This document shows positions 23,763 through 32,269 of a DNA stretch of 37,422 nucleotides, one piece after another. Both the position numbers and the translations under genes were made by a program. Numbering within the stretch: the stretch's first letter is position 1; every line of letters starts with the position of its first letter. Source of the stretch: JAAYJT01 sp037445555 (lineage in GTDB: Bacteria > Bacteroidota > Bacteroidia > Bacteroidales > JAAYJT01); contig JBBIKG010000025.1 of NCBI GenBank assembly GCA_037445555.1, positions 1-37,422 of the forward strand, given 5' to 3'. The notes below the pieces were generated by a model that did not search any database, was not told where the DNA came from, and worked only from the letters and a program-made list of their open reading frames with translations.

Positions 23763-26030
23763 ATGGATCAAATCTATCTTGTTTTCATCGTTTTTCTTTT
23801 CATCCTTGCTATTTCCGACCTGGTAGTGGGTGTGAGCAATGATGCGGTCAACTTCCTCAACTCGGCCATTGGCGCCAAAGCAGCACCTCTGCGCATCATT
23901 ATGCTCGTAGCCATCATTGGTATCATTGTAGGTACCACTTTTTCGAGCGGGATGATGGAGATTGCACGTAGCGGGATATTCTATCCGGCCAAATTTAGTT
24001 TCGATGACGTTATGATCATTTTCCTTGCCGTGATGATCACCGACGTGTTACTGCTTGATACATTCAGCAGCTACGGCCTGCCGACTTCCACCACTGTTTC
24101 AATAATCTTTGAATTGCTAGGTTCGGCTGTGGCGGTTGCCATCCTCAAGCTGATGTCAAGCACCGAAACAATACAAGACCTCGGTGCATACATTAATAGT
24201 ACCAAGGCGTTTGGTATCGTATCAGGGATTTTGTTATCCGTAGTGATCGCTTTCACCCTTGGTGCACTGGTGCAGTTTATTAGCCGTCTGCTGTTTACCT
24301 TCAACTTTAAACCAAAACTCAGATATCTCGGAGGCATTTGGGCCGGTTTTGCGCTCACTGCAATCACCTATTTCATGGTAATCAAGGGCGCCAGGGGGGC
24401 TTCGTTCATGAACCCTGAAACCGTAAAATATATCGAGACAAACGCATATTGGATTTTGATAGCCAGCATGGGATTTTGGAGCCTGTTCTTTCAAATGCTG
24501 GTCTGGCTTTTCAGAACCGACGTGCTTCGAATTATTGTTCTAATAGGAACTTTTGCGCTCGCATTTGCCTTCGCCGGCAACGACCTTGTCAACTTCATAG
24601 GCGTTCCACTGGCCGGGTGGGAATCATACAGGATCTTTGCCAGCGATCCGGTGTCTGACCCTTCGCAATTCCTCATGCATGGGCTGACCAAGCCGATAGC
24701 AACACCTACCTACTTGCTTCTCCTTGCAGGTGTAGTAATGTCACTGACGCTTCTTCTTTCAAAAAAAGCCCGCACAGTTATCGATACCAGTGTCGACCTA
24801 AGCAGGCAGGACGAAGGCCCCGAGCGTTTTGGAAGCACAGCTTTGTCACGCAACATTGTCAGGCTTTTTATGGGGCTGGGATACAACATTCAAAAATCAA
24901 TTCCGGACAAGGCTCTCAATTTCATTAGCAGGCGCATGGCTACCCAGGTGGTGGTAGATCCGCAGGGCAAAGGCAGCTCGATGGGATCATTTGACATGGT
25001 CAGAGCCTCAGTAAACCTGGTCGTTGCAAGTATCTTGATAGCCTTGGGCACCTCACTTAAGCTGCCCTTAAGCACAACCTACGTCACTTTTATGGTTGCC
25101 ATGGGCACATCCTTTGCCGACGGGGCATGGGGACGTGAGACGGCTGTGTACCGTATCACCGGAGTACTGTCAGTTATCGGAGGATGGTTCATCACCGCCA
25201 TTGTGGCTTTCACTGTGTCCTTTATCCTAGCTCTGATCATGGCAAAGGGAGGCTTGATTGCCATTGGAATTTTGATCATACTCTCGTTGTATATACTTAT
25301 CAGGCAGCAGAGAGCCTACAAGCGCAGGGAAACTTTCCGTCAATCGACCATGGAGGAAGAAATCGAAGAGATCATTGATGTAGCGGACATCCAGAAAAAA
25401 TGCTCAGTCAGTATCACCACAGTGCTGGCTCAGGCAGGTCGCTTGTATTCACGCATTCTTCAGGGACTGTTCGAAGAAGACCGCCGAAAACTAAACCTGG
25501 TGCAGGATGACGTGATAAAGCTCAACCGCCACACCAAGCGGCTCAAAGACAATATTCACAGGACGGTAGATAAACTGCGGGAAGATTCGGTAGAGACAGG
25601 ACACTATTATGTCCAGGTGCTTGACTACCTGCGGGAAATTGCTCACTGCATCAATTACCTTTCCGAGCCCTGCCTGATTCACGTCAGCAACAACCATAAG
25701 GGATTGCTCCAATCGCAGCGTCATGAATTGACCAAACTGCAACAGGATATTCTGCAACTGCTTGTCATTATCCAGCGTATCATCGAAAAGCAGGAATACG
25801 CGCAGCAGGAAGAAGTGTTGCGTTTTCAGTCAGAAATCCTGGAAGAGATTGACCGGGCCAGAAGAGCACAGGTGAAACGTATCAGGAACAATGAAAGCGG
25901 AACAAAAAACAGCCTACTCTATTTGAACATTTTGGCTGAATCGAAGAATTTTGTGCTATACTCAGTGAACCTCTTCAAATCGCACCGCGATTTTATGGAC
26001 TATCACAAGGATGAGCCAAAGCCGGTGTAG
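23763..26030 (+). CDS. Inorganic phosphate transporter, PiT family, with PhoU-like C-terminal extension
   Basis: A 755-residue protein, longer than the ~500 residues of simple PiT. The PiT signature appears twice, as expected: GVSNDAVNFLNSAIGAKAA (from residue 23) and FAGNDLVNFIGVPLAG (Gly272-Asp274). The accompanying TST motifs are GLPTSTT and KLPLSTTYVTFMVAMGTSF. About 11-12 membrane segments end near residue 515. Residues ~530-755 are helical and charged (EEEIEEIIDVADIQKKCSV; VIKLNRHTKRLKDNIHRTV), resembling a PhoU-like regulatory domain. PiT proteins carry metal-phosphate with H+ (or Na+ in some lineages). It follows a second phosphate transporter by 93 bp on the same strand. Family secure; coupling ion unknown. 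Confidence 0.92.
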   Translation: MDQIYLVFIVFLFILAISDLVVGVSNDAVNFLNSAIGAKAAPLRIIMLVAIIGIIVGTTFSSGMMEIARSGIFYPAKFSFDDVMIIFLAVMITDVLLLDTFSSYGLPTSTTVSIIFELLGSAVAVAILKLMSSTETIQDLGAYINSTKAFGIVSGILLSVVIAFTLGALVQFISRLLFTFNFKPKLRYLGGIWAGFALTAITYFMVIKGARGASFMNPETVKYIETNAYWILIASMGFWSLFFQMLVWLFRTDVLRIIVLIGTFALAFAFAGNDLVNFIGVPLAGWESYRIFASDPVSDPSQFLMHGLTKPIATPTYLLLLAGVVMSLTLLLSKKARTVIDTSVDLSRQDEGPERFGSTALSRNIVRLFMGLGYNIQKSIPDKALNFISRRMATQVVVDPQGKGSSMGSFDMVRASVNLVVASILIALGTSLKLPLSTTYVTFMVAMGTSFADGAWGRETAVYRITGVLSVIGGWFITAIVAFTVSFILALIMAKGGLIAIGILIILSLYILIRQQRAYKRRETFRQSTMEEEIEEIIDVADIQKKCSVSITTVLAQAGRLYSRILQGLFEEDRRKLNLVQDDVIKLNRHTKRLKDNIHRTVDKLREDSVETGHYYVQVLDYLREIAHCINYLSEPCLIHVSNNHKGLLQSQRHELTKLQQDILQLLVIIQRIIEKQEYAQQEEVLRFQSEILEEIDRARRAQVKRIRNNESGTKNSLLYLNILAESKNFVLYSVNLFKSHRDFMDYHKDEPKPV

Positions 26031-26076
26031 AATGTTTCTTGAACAGGTCAGAAATTGAAAGAATAGTCAATCAATT

Positions 26077-28515
26077 TCATTTTGATTTAGCTGGCATTAG
26101 CGCGATATCAATGGCATTCAGCATCGTATCAATGTATTCGAATTTCAGTTGACTGATATATTGCTGAGGGATTTCATCCACATTTTTGCGATTCTCGCCC
26201 GAAAGGATGATGGTGTGAATGCCTGCACGCTTGGCTGCAAGAATCTTTTCTTTGATTCCCCCAACCGGTAACACCTTACCCCTGAGCGTTATTTCGCCTG
26301 TCAGCGCTACTCGGTCGGCAATTATTCGCCTGGTAAAGGCCGATGCGAGGGCAGTAAAAATCGTAATACCGGCCGATGGGCCGTCTTTCGGGGTAGCTCC
26401 TTCAGGCACGTGAATATGTACATTTACTTTTTCGAACACTTCAGGATCGATCTCAAGCCTGGCAGCGTGCGACTTCAGGTATTCCAGTGCGATGGTTGCC
26501 GACTCCTTCATAACATCGCCAAGATTGCCGGTAAGGTTCAGACCGCCTTTTCCGGCACTTAAACTCACCTCAACAAATAGCACCTCTCCACCGACCGGAG
26601 TCCAGGCCAGGCCGGTAGCCACACCCGAAACTTTGCTGGGAAGATCTTTTTCAATATTATACTCCTCGGGACCGAGTATGGTGCGAATATCTGATATGCC
26701 AATCCTTTTTTCAAAGGATTGTCCTCCTACAATGTATCTTGCGCGATTCCGAATAACCTTGGCGATGAAACGCTCCAGATTGCGTACACCCGACTCACGC
26801 GTATAGTCCTCAATGATTTTCGAAATAGCTTGTTTAGTGAAGATGAGCTGACTCTTGTCAAGCCCGTGCTCTTTCAGCTGTTTGGGCACCAGATGACGAT
26901 GCGCTATCTCAATTTTTTCTTCGAGCAGGTAACCCGAAATTTCAATCACCTCCATCCTGTCACGCAGTGCAGGTGCAATTGTGCTAAGGGTATTGGCGGT
27001 GGCAATGAACATGATCCTTGACAGGTCATAATCTATGTCGAGATAGTTGTCATGGAATGTGGAATTCTGTTCCGGATCAAGCACTTCGAGCAAGGCGGAG
27101 GATGGATCGCCATTGATGCTTAACCCTGCCACTTTATCTACTTCATCGAGTACAAAAACAGGATTTGAGGCTTTGGTTTTTCGCAGGCTCTGGATAATTC
27201 TGCCTGGCATGGCGCCGACATATGTTTTTCGATGCCCTCGTATTTCGGCCTCATCACGCATACCACCCAACGAAACACGGATGTATTTTCTGCCAGTTGC
27301 TTTGGCGATAGATTTCCCTAAGGAAGTTTTTCCCACTCCCGGAGGGCCAACCAGGCAAAGGATGGGAGACTTCAAGTCGCCTTTGAGTTTCAGCACTGCC
27401 AGATATTCAATAATTCGTTCTTTAATTTTTTCGAGTCCATAATGATCATGGTCAAGAATTCGGGCTGCCCGTTGGAGGTCAAATCTGTCATGAGTCGTCT
27501 CATTCCATGGTAGTTCAACAATAAGCTCGAGGTAATTCATCTGCATTGAGTACTCCATGGCAGCGGTGTTCATACGCAGAAGTTTTGAATACTCCCTGTC
27601 GAAGATCTCTTTAACCACTGCAGGCCATTTCTTTTTTGCCGCCTTTGCCTGTAGATCATTTAACTCCTGCTGATTGGGTACGCCCCCCAGTTCCTCCTGT
27701 ATGGTTTTAAGTTGTTGGTGTAGGAGGTAATCGCGTTGTTGTTTATCGATTTCTACCTTTACCCTGTTCTGAATCTGGTTTTTGAGTTCCAGCATCTGCA
27801 ATTCTCGTGTGAGAATACTGAGCACCCTGCTGGCACGTTCTTCGAGATCGACGGTTTCAAGAAGCTGCTGTTTTTCGGCAATCTCAGAGTTAAGATTCGA
27901 TGAAATAAAGTTGACCAGAAAGGATGCACTTTCAATGTTGCGGACAGCGAAGGCAGCTTCGGTGGGAATATTGGGCGACTGCTCAATAATCTTAATCGAA
28001 AGGTCTTTGAGCGAAGATATAAGGGCTTTGAACTGCCTAGTTGAAGCATGCGACACACGAGCCTCAAAGGGAATTACCTTTGCCTTCAGGTAAGGTTCTT
28101 CCTGTACAGGTTCAATCGTGCGGAAACATCTGCGCCCCTGGATGATGGCGGTGGTGTTTCCGTCAGGCATTTGTAAAAGCTTGATAATATAAGCCACCGT
28201 GCCCACCGGGTAAAGATCTTGGAACGTTGGCTCTTCGATATTGGCATTTTTTTGAGCTACCACGCCTATGATCCGACTGTTTCGGTAATAATCCTTGATT
28301 AGCTTAACCGACTTATCGCGGCCGACAGTCAGGGGCATTACAACACCGGGAAACAGCACAGTATTTCGTAAAGGCAGCAATGGCAGGACGTCAGGGATAT
28401 CCTCCGTATACATTTGCTGTTCGTCTTCGGGAGACAACAACGGAATTAGCTCCGAGCCCTCCTCAAGGGCCTCAGAAATACCAACTATTTTGTTCAGATT
28501 GTATTGTTCGGTCAT
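26077..28515 (-). CDS. lon: ATP-dependent Lon protease
   Basis: An 812-residue protein from the ATG at 28515; a TTG six codons upstream is less likely. Residues ~40-240 are the substrate-binding LON domain (LPLLPLRNTVLFPGVVMPL). The AAA+ module has Walker A GPPGVGKTS (390-398) and Walker B VFVLDEVDK. The C-terminal protease domain has the catalytic Ser714 in GPSAG and the lysine of GGIKEKIL (Lys757 by the usual 43-residue spacing). Lon degrades misfolded and some regulatory proteins in the cytoplasm. It is convergent with the PiT gene and stands alone. No heat-shock promoter is apparent upstream. Identification is secure. Confidence 0.96.
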   Translation of the reverse strand: MTEQYNLNKIVGISEALEEGSELIPLLSPEDEQQMYTEDIPDVLPLLPLRNTVLFPGVVMPLTVGRDKSVKLIKDYYRNSRIIGVVAQKNANIEEPTFQDLYPVGTVAYIIKLLQMPDGNTTAIIQGRRCFRTIEPVQEEPYLKAKVIPFEARVSHASTRQFKALISSLKDLSIKIIEQSPNIPTEAAFAVRNIESASFLVNFISSNLNSEIAEKQQLLETVDLEERASRVLSILTRELQMLELKNQIQNRVKVEIDKQQRDYLLHQQLKTIQEELGGVPNQQELNDLQAKAAKKKWPAVVKEIFDREYSKLLRMNTAAMEYSMQMNYLELIVELPWNETTHDRFDLQRAARILDHDHYGLEKIKERIIEYLAVLKLKGDLKSPILCLVGPPGVGKTSLGKSIAKATGRKYIRVSLGGMRDEAEIRGHRKTYVGAMPGRIIQSLRKTKASNPVFVLDEVDKVAGLSINGDPSSALLEVLDPEQNSTFHDNYLDIDYDLSRIMFIATANTLSTIAPALRDRMEVIEISGYLLEEKIEIAHRHLVPKQLKEHGLDKSQLIFTKQAISKIIEDYTRESGVRNLERFIAKVIRNRARYIVGGQSFEKRIGISDIRTILGPEEYNIEKDLPSKVSGVATGLAWTPVGGEVLFVEVSLSAGKGGLNLTGNLGDVMKESATIALEYLKSHAARLEIDPEVFEKVNVHIHVPEGATPKDGPSAGITIFTALASAFTRRIIADRVALTGEITLRGKVLPVGGIKEKILAAKRAGIHTIILSGENRKNVDEIPQQYISQLKFEYIDTMLNAIDIALMPAKSK

Positions 28516-28605
28516 AATGCGGTATGCAATCAAAAAACAGGCCAGCGTTTGTATCGGTCAAAAATTCAGGCCTCTACTGCCCAAATGTCGCAAAACCTAC
28601 GTGAT

Positions 28606-29793
28606 TTACAACCGGCGGTATTCAAAGGTAATATTGAATACGTGACTGAGAATATCACGGTCCAGCTCTGAAAACTCAACGTTACGGCGTTTTGATACCG
28701 CCTCAGCCACTTTAATGGCCTTGTTGATATCGTAGGTGGTAAAACCGCTGGTCCCACCCCAGGAGAAAGAAGAAATGAAATTACGCTGAAAGTTGGCGCC
28801 GTAGATGTTGGCACTTACACCTACCACTGTTCCTGTGTTGAACATGGTGTTTATGCCGCATTTTGAGTGGTCACCCATGATCAGGCCGCAGAACTGAAGG
28901 CCTGTGTCGATAAATGACCGTTCTGGATAGTTCCAGAGGCGAATGGGTTCGTAGTTGTTTTTAAGGTTTGATGTGTTAGTATCGGCACCAATATTGCACC
29001 ATTCGGCCAATACCGAATGACCCAGAAAACCATCGTGAGCTTTGTTTGAGTATGCAAACAGTACTGACTGGTTTATTTCGCCACCTACCCTTGAAAATGG
29101 TCCTACCGTAGTTGGTCCGTAAATTTTTGTTCCCATTTTTACGATGGCCTCATTGCCAAGCGCAAATGGACCGCGAATAGTAGCGCCTTCCATAATTTCG
29201 GAGTTACTGCCGATGTAAATCGGGCCTTTAGAAGCGTTGAGCGTACAAAAGCTCAGCTGGGCGCCTTCTTCAATAAATACGTTTTCGGGGGCAACACATA
29301 GCACATGCTTAGGTATGGGCTCCGACTTCCGTCCTGCGGTAAGCAATTCGAAGTCTTTACGTATGGCCTCCCCGTTTTTCAGGAAAATATCGTAGGTATT
29401 GACAACTTCATCAAAATCTACCGCGGTGCCGATTTCCTCTACATTCTGGGTCTGACGGCTTCTGCTTTGCTCCATATCTTTCTCAGTCAGGTGCATGGCA
29501 ATCACCAAATCGTCTTTGACAAGAGCCTGGTTGGGGCCAAGTGTTTGTATTTCTGCAATAAGCGCTTGGTTTGGGCAAATACTGCCATTAATCAACAGGT
29601 TGTTGGGCGATTTTACCAAAGGGAACTTGGCGCTAAGGTATTTTTCGGTAAGTGATGAGGTTGGTGAATTCAGGTATTTTTCCCATTTTTCCCGGATGGT
29701 AAGGATGCCGAGACGTATATCGGCCACCGGCCTCATAAATGTCAACGGCAACAGGTTCATCCGTCGCGAATCGTCGAAAAGAATATAGTTCAT
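28606..29793 (-). CDS. GlmU-like sugar nucleotidyltransferase/acetyltransferase family protein (Bacteroidetes type)
   Basis: A 395-residue protein from the ATG at 29793, because the conserved family N-terminus begins MNYILFDDSRR followed by LLPLTFMRPVADIRLGILTI. Upstream codons in frame cover the terminator region and have no family character. The first ~200 residues correspond to a divergent nucleotidyltransferase domain. From ~215 to ~360 there are left-handed beta-helix hexapeptide repeats (IYIGSNSEIMEGATIRGPF; GTKIYGPTTVGPFSRVGG), as in the acetyltransferase half of GlmU. This matches the alternative GlmU family (TIGR03991 type) thought to make UDP-GlcNAc in Bacteroidetes. The LPLTF-RPVADIR motif makes the family assignment good. 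Enzymatic activity is inferred, and some members could act on other sugars. Confidence 0.85.
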   Translation of the reverse strand: MNYILFDDSRRMNLLPLTFMRPVADIRLGILTIREKWEKYLNSPTSSLTEKYLSAKFPLVKSPNNLLINGSICPNQALIAEIQTLGPNQALVKDDLVIAMHLTEKDMEQSRSRQTQNVEEIGTAVDFDEVVNTYDIFLKNGEAIRKDFELLTAGRKSEPIPKHVLCVAPENVFIEEGAQLSFCTLNASKGPIYIGSNSEIMEGATIRGPFALGNEAIVKMGTKIYGPTTVGPFSRVGGEINQSVLFAYSNKAHDGFLGHSVLAEWCNIGADTNTSNLKNNYEPIRLWNYPERSFIDTGLQFCGLIMGDHSKCGINTMFNTGTVVGVSANIYGANFQRNFISSFSWGGTSGFTTYDINKAIKVAEAVSKRRNVEFSELDRDILSHVFNITFEYRRL

Positions 29794-29841
29794 AACTGAA
29801 ATATTTTCGGTAAACACATTTACTGATGTCAGCATAAAGAT

Positions 29842-29871
29842 AAAAAAGCCCTTTGAGTAAAGGGCCTTTTT
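29842..29871. terminator. Bidirectional-looking terminator between rpmE and the glmU-like gene
   Basis: GCCCTTT (29848-29854) pairs with AAAGGGC (29859-29865) around the 4-nt loop GAGT, flanked by A6 on the left and CTTTTT on the right. On the minus strand the hairpin is followed by six T residues, a good rho-independent terminator for rpmE. The glmU-like gene then needs its own promoter in 29794-29840, which I cannot identify. Confidence 0.85.
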
Positions 29872-29902
29872 AACAAGAAAAATATGAACAATCTTTCTGT
29901 GC

Positions 29903-30175
29903 TTACTTTGCTTTATTTCTGTTTTCGAGGTGCTTTTCGTACTTCGCCCTGAATTTATCAACGCGGCCGGCGGTATCAACCAGCTTCATCTTTCCGGTGT
30001 AGAACGGATGCGATGTATGCGAAATCTCGAGTTTTACAAGTGGGTATTCCTTACCGTCTTCCCAGGTGATTGTTTCCTTGGTTTGCACGGTCGATTTAGT
30101 CAAAAAAGTGTAATCGTTTGACATATCTTTAAATACAACAAACCTGTAATCCTTAGGATGAATGTCTTTTTTCAT
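29903..30175 (-). CDS. rpmE: 50S ribosomal protein L31, type B
   Basis: A 90-residue protein from the ATG at 30175. It begins MKKDIHPKDYRFVVFKDMS and continues with DYTFLTKSTVQTKETI, EYPLVKLEISHTSHPFYTGK and DTAGRVDKFRAKYEKH, all diagnostic of L31. It lacks the CxxC pairs of the zinc-binding type A and has the insertion of the type B (zinc-independent, YkgM-like) form. A full consensus promoter and a strong terminator bracket it, so it is a monocistronic unit. Upstream in-frame codons lie within the promoter region and are not used. Confidence 0.96.
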   Translation of the reverse strand: MKKDIHPKDYRFVVFKDMSNDYTFLTKSTVQTKETITWEDGKEYPLVKLEISHTSHPFYTGKMKLVDTAGRVDKFRAKYEKHLENRNKAK

Positions 30176-30203
30176 TGTCTTGCTCGCTAGAATTTTAAGG
30201 GTG

Positions 30204-30234
30204 CAAAGATACAAAGAAAGATTTAACTGACAAA
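30204..30234 (-). promoter_or_regulatory. Full consensus promoter of rpmE
   Basis: On the minus strand this reads TTTG (CAAA at 30231-30234), then 19 bp, then TATCTTTG (CAAAGATA at 30204-30211), a perfect Bacteroidetes promoter. Initiation would be near 30198, leaving a ~22-nt leader. Confidence 0.8.
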
Positions 30235-30311
30235 CATTCAACTGTATTATTTATAAACTTTTCACTCGCGGTACAAAAATGCTCTTAAAACTTTGCAATC
30301 AAAGGAGAAAA

Positions 30312-31445
30312 CTACAAATCAAGCAGGAACCTCAGAGTATCCTGCCTGTCGGCATAATCCTGAGGCATAGGCAATTGAGTCTGTCCTAAAGCTACTGTAC
30401 AGAAAGGTATCCTGTCACAGCCTGCAATGCATTGTAATTGATGCTTTACAGCACTTAACTCCCATTCGGTTTTGTCTATGCTATTATAGTATTCCACGTT
30501 CACAACGGAAACCGGCGAGGCCAGATCGGTTGAACGAAGAAAAATCAACGTCTCGGAGGCAGTGAATGAGCGTTCGAGCAGAGAATAAAAGGCCTTGTAA
30601 TATTTCAGGTTATCTGAATATCGGAGATGTCCGGCCACGTAATCAAAGCGGTCAAAGGCGCTTGTAAGTTTTGTCAATTCATAACCTTCAGGCAGATAAA
30701 TTTTCGAAACACTTCGGCATCCCAGCCCGAAATGAAGAAAAATATCCTCCCCCAGGCCTGCCATTTCATGTTCACTTTCATGTCCCGTTATGACGGCGAC
30801 ACTATTTCGGTTTTTTCTGAAAATGTGGGGTTTGCCACCGTAAAGAAACTCAAAAAAGCGATTTGTGTTATTGCTGCCTGTAGCGATGATGGCCCTGCAG
30901 TCGGGGGCAATTTGTTTACTGAAATGAATCTTTCTATTAAAACCAGGCCTAAAATTCACCAGCACCTGCGCAAGTGCAGGTAACAGAAAGGAGTCCGCGC
31001 CCGAAAGCTTGCCGGAGAATTCATACCCTGATATCAGGGTGCACAAAAAATCATGAAAGCCGACAGCAGGTATGTTACCGGCCATCACAACCCCTATTCG
31101 TCCTGTTTTTCGCGCTTCAAGACGCTGAGGCGAATAATTCGAAAGCCAGCTCCGCAAGGCACCTTCATCGAGCATCAGCCCGATGGAATTCAGCGCATGC
31201 CACACATGCAGCGGGATAAACCACGAATTCGACGAGCAAGCCTGGCTTACGGCATCGGTCATGATCCGTGCATCTCCCGTGAAAGCTTTTAGATCTTTCC
31301 CCGAAAAATATTCTTCAGAAAGGTTGCGGAGCAACTCACCGAGACCGGCAAACGCCATAATTCTCAAGTGCAGCTCTGGTGTTGGTTTTGGCACAGGAAG
31401 TAATGTTTCTTTCCACAAAAGTACCAATAAGTCAAACGCTGCCAT
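30312..31445 (-). CDS. LuxC-type acyl-CoA reductase
   Basis: A 377-residue protein from the ATG at 31445; the GTG ten codons upstream is less likely. It matches LuxC-like acyl-CoA/fatty-acid reductases of the aldehyde dehydrogenase superfamily. Supporting features are the early LHLRIMAFAGLGELLRNLSEE helix, the conserved GNIPAVGFHDFL (~123-134), the cofactor-binding region with SNNTNRFFEFLYGGKP, and the active-site cysteine Cys243 in FGLGCRSVSKIY. LuxC reduces activated fatty acids to aldehydes with NADPH. No luxD, luxE, luxA or luxB is nearby, so this is an orphan, and the physiological substrate is unknown. It faces a methyltransferase gene across an 85-bp gap. Family confident; function inferred. 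Confidence 0.85.
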   Translation of the reverse strand: MAAFDLLVLLWKETLLPVPKPTPELHLRIMAFAGLGELLRNLSEEYFSGKDLKAFTGDARIMTDAVSQACSSNSWFIPLHVWHALNSIGLMLDEGALRSWLSNYSPQRLEARKTGRIGVVMAGNIPAVGFHDFLCTLISGYEFSGKLSGADSFLLPALAQVLVNFRPGFNRKIHFSKQIAPDCRAIIATGSNNTNRFFEFLYGGKPHIFRKNRNSVAVITGHESEHEMAGLGEDIFLHFGLGCRSVSKIYLPEGYELTKLTSAFDRFDYVAGHLRYSDNLKYYKAFYSLLERSFTASETLIFLRSTDLASPVSVVNVEYYNSIDKTEWELSAVKHQLQCIAGCDRIPFCTVALGQTQLPMPQDYADRQDTLRFLLDL

Positions 31446-31530
31446 GAAACTGCAAAGCAGGTGGCAGGTTGCCACAGCTTATTTTTTCTTTTTAAAGTAT
31501 TTTTATCACTTCAAAGACACACCAGTCATC

Positions 31531-32127
31531 ATGAAAGAATTCTGGAACAATCGTTATTCAGCCGAAGAATATATATACGGAAAAGAGCCTAATGCCTATT
31601 TCAGGCAGATAATCCAGCGTATGAAACCCGGAAGGCTTCTTGTGCCTGGTGCCGGCGAAGGGCGTGATGCGGTGTTTGCAGCTCAACTTGGATGGCAGGT
31701 ATACGCCTTTGATCAAAGTCGAGTCGGAAAGGAAAAAGCTCTTGCCCTTGCATCTGAGAAAGGAGTTGCGATAGTATATCATATAGCTGATGTGTCGGAA
31801 GTTGAGTTCCCATCTCAAAGCATCGACCTTATTGCCATCATATATTTTCATCTTCCCCGGTCGGCCCGCCAGGAGTTTTACAATAAAACCCTCACCTGGT
31901 TGCAGAGCGGAGGATACCTGGTCATCGAGGCATTTAATCCGGGACAAAAGAACCGTACCTCCGGCGGTCCGAAAGACACGGATCTGTTGCAGACCTCCTC
32001 AGAGCTTGACATGCGGTTCAGCTCACTAAAGATCATCGAAAACAAAGAGATCAAAGTCGAACTTGACGAGGGATCTTACCATCGTGGGGAAGCTGAGGTG
32101 GTACGTTTTTTTGCACGAAAACCATGA
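31531..32127 (+). CDS. Class I SAM-dependent methyltransferase (TehB/thiopurine-methyltransferase-like)
   Basis: A 198-residue protein from the ATG at 31531, where the family N-terminus appears (MKEFWNNRYSAEEYIYGKEP). Longer in-frame starts run back through the LuxC-type gene on the other strand and are not credible. Motif I is LLVPGAGEGRDAVFAAQLGW, followed by VYAFDQS with the acidic end of strand 2. Motif II lies around SIDLIAIIYFHLP, followed by a YLVIEAF strand. The short length and the NRYSAEEYIYG start resemble the TehB/thiopurine methyltransferase branch. The target molecule cannot be told from sequence. The protein is cytoplasmic. Confidence 0.88.
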   Translation: MKEFWNNRYSAEEYIYGKEPNAYFRQIIQRMKPGRLLVPGAGEGRDAVFAAQLGWQVYAFDQSRVGKEKALALASEKGVAIVYHIADVSEVEFPSQSIDLIAIIYFHLPRSARQEFYNKTLTWLQSGGYLVIEAFNPGQKNRTSGGPKDTDLLQTSSELDMRFSSLKIIENKEIKVELDEGSYHRGEAEVVRFFARKP

Positions 32128-32269
32128 GCTATTTCTAAGTGCTCATCCTGAAAATGCTCCCAGAGTCTGTATAAGAGAGAATTTTCGTATTTTTACGCCC
32201 CAAATCAGGCTGCCCCCCAAAGCCATGATTTTGGTTGGATCTAATTTGGAATTGCCTGTACATAATGGC

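Noticed and set aside
31183..31530. An N-terminal extension of the methyltransferase
   Set aside because: It runs antisense through the LuxC-type gene; the family N-terminus begins at the ATG at 31531.
32063..32269. An N-terminal extension of the type IX-secreted protein overlapping the methyltransferase
   Set aside because: The signal peptide begins at the ATG at 32270, so the upstream part would block export.
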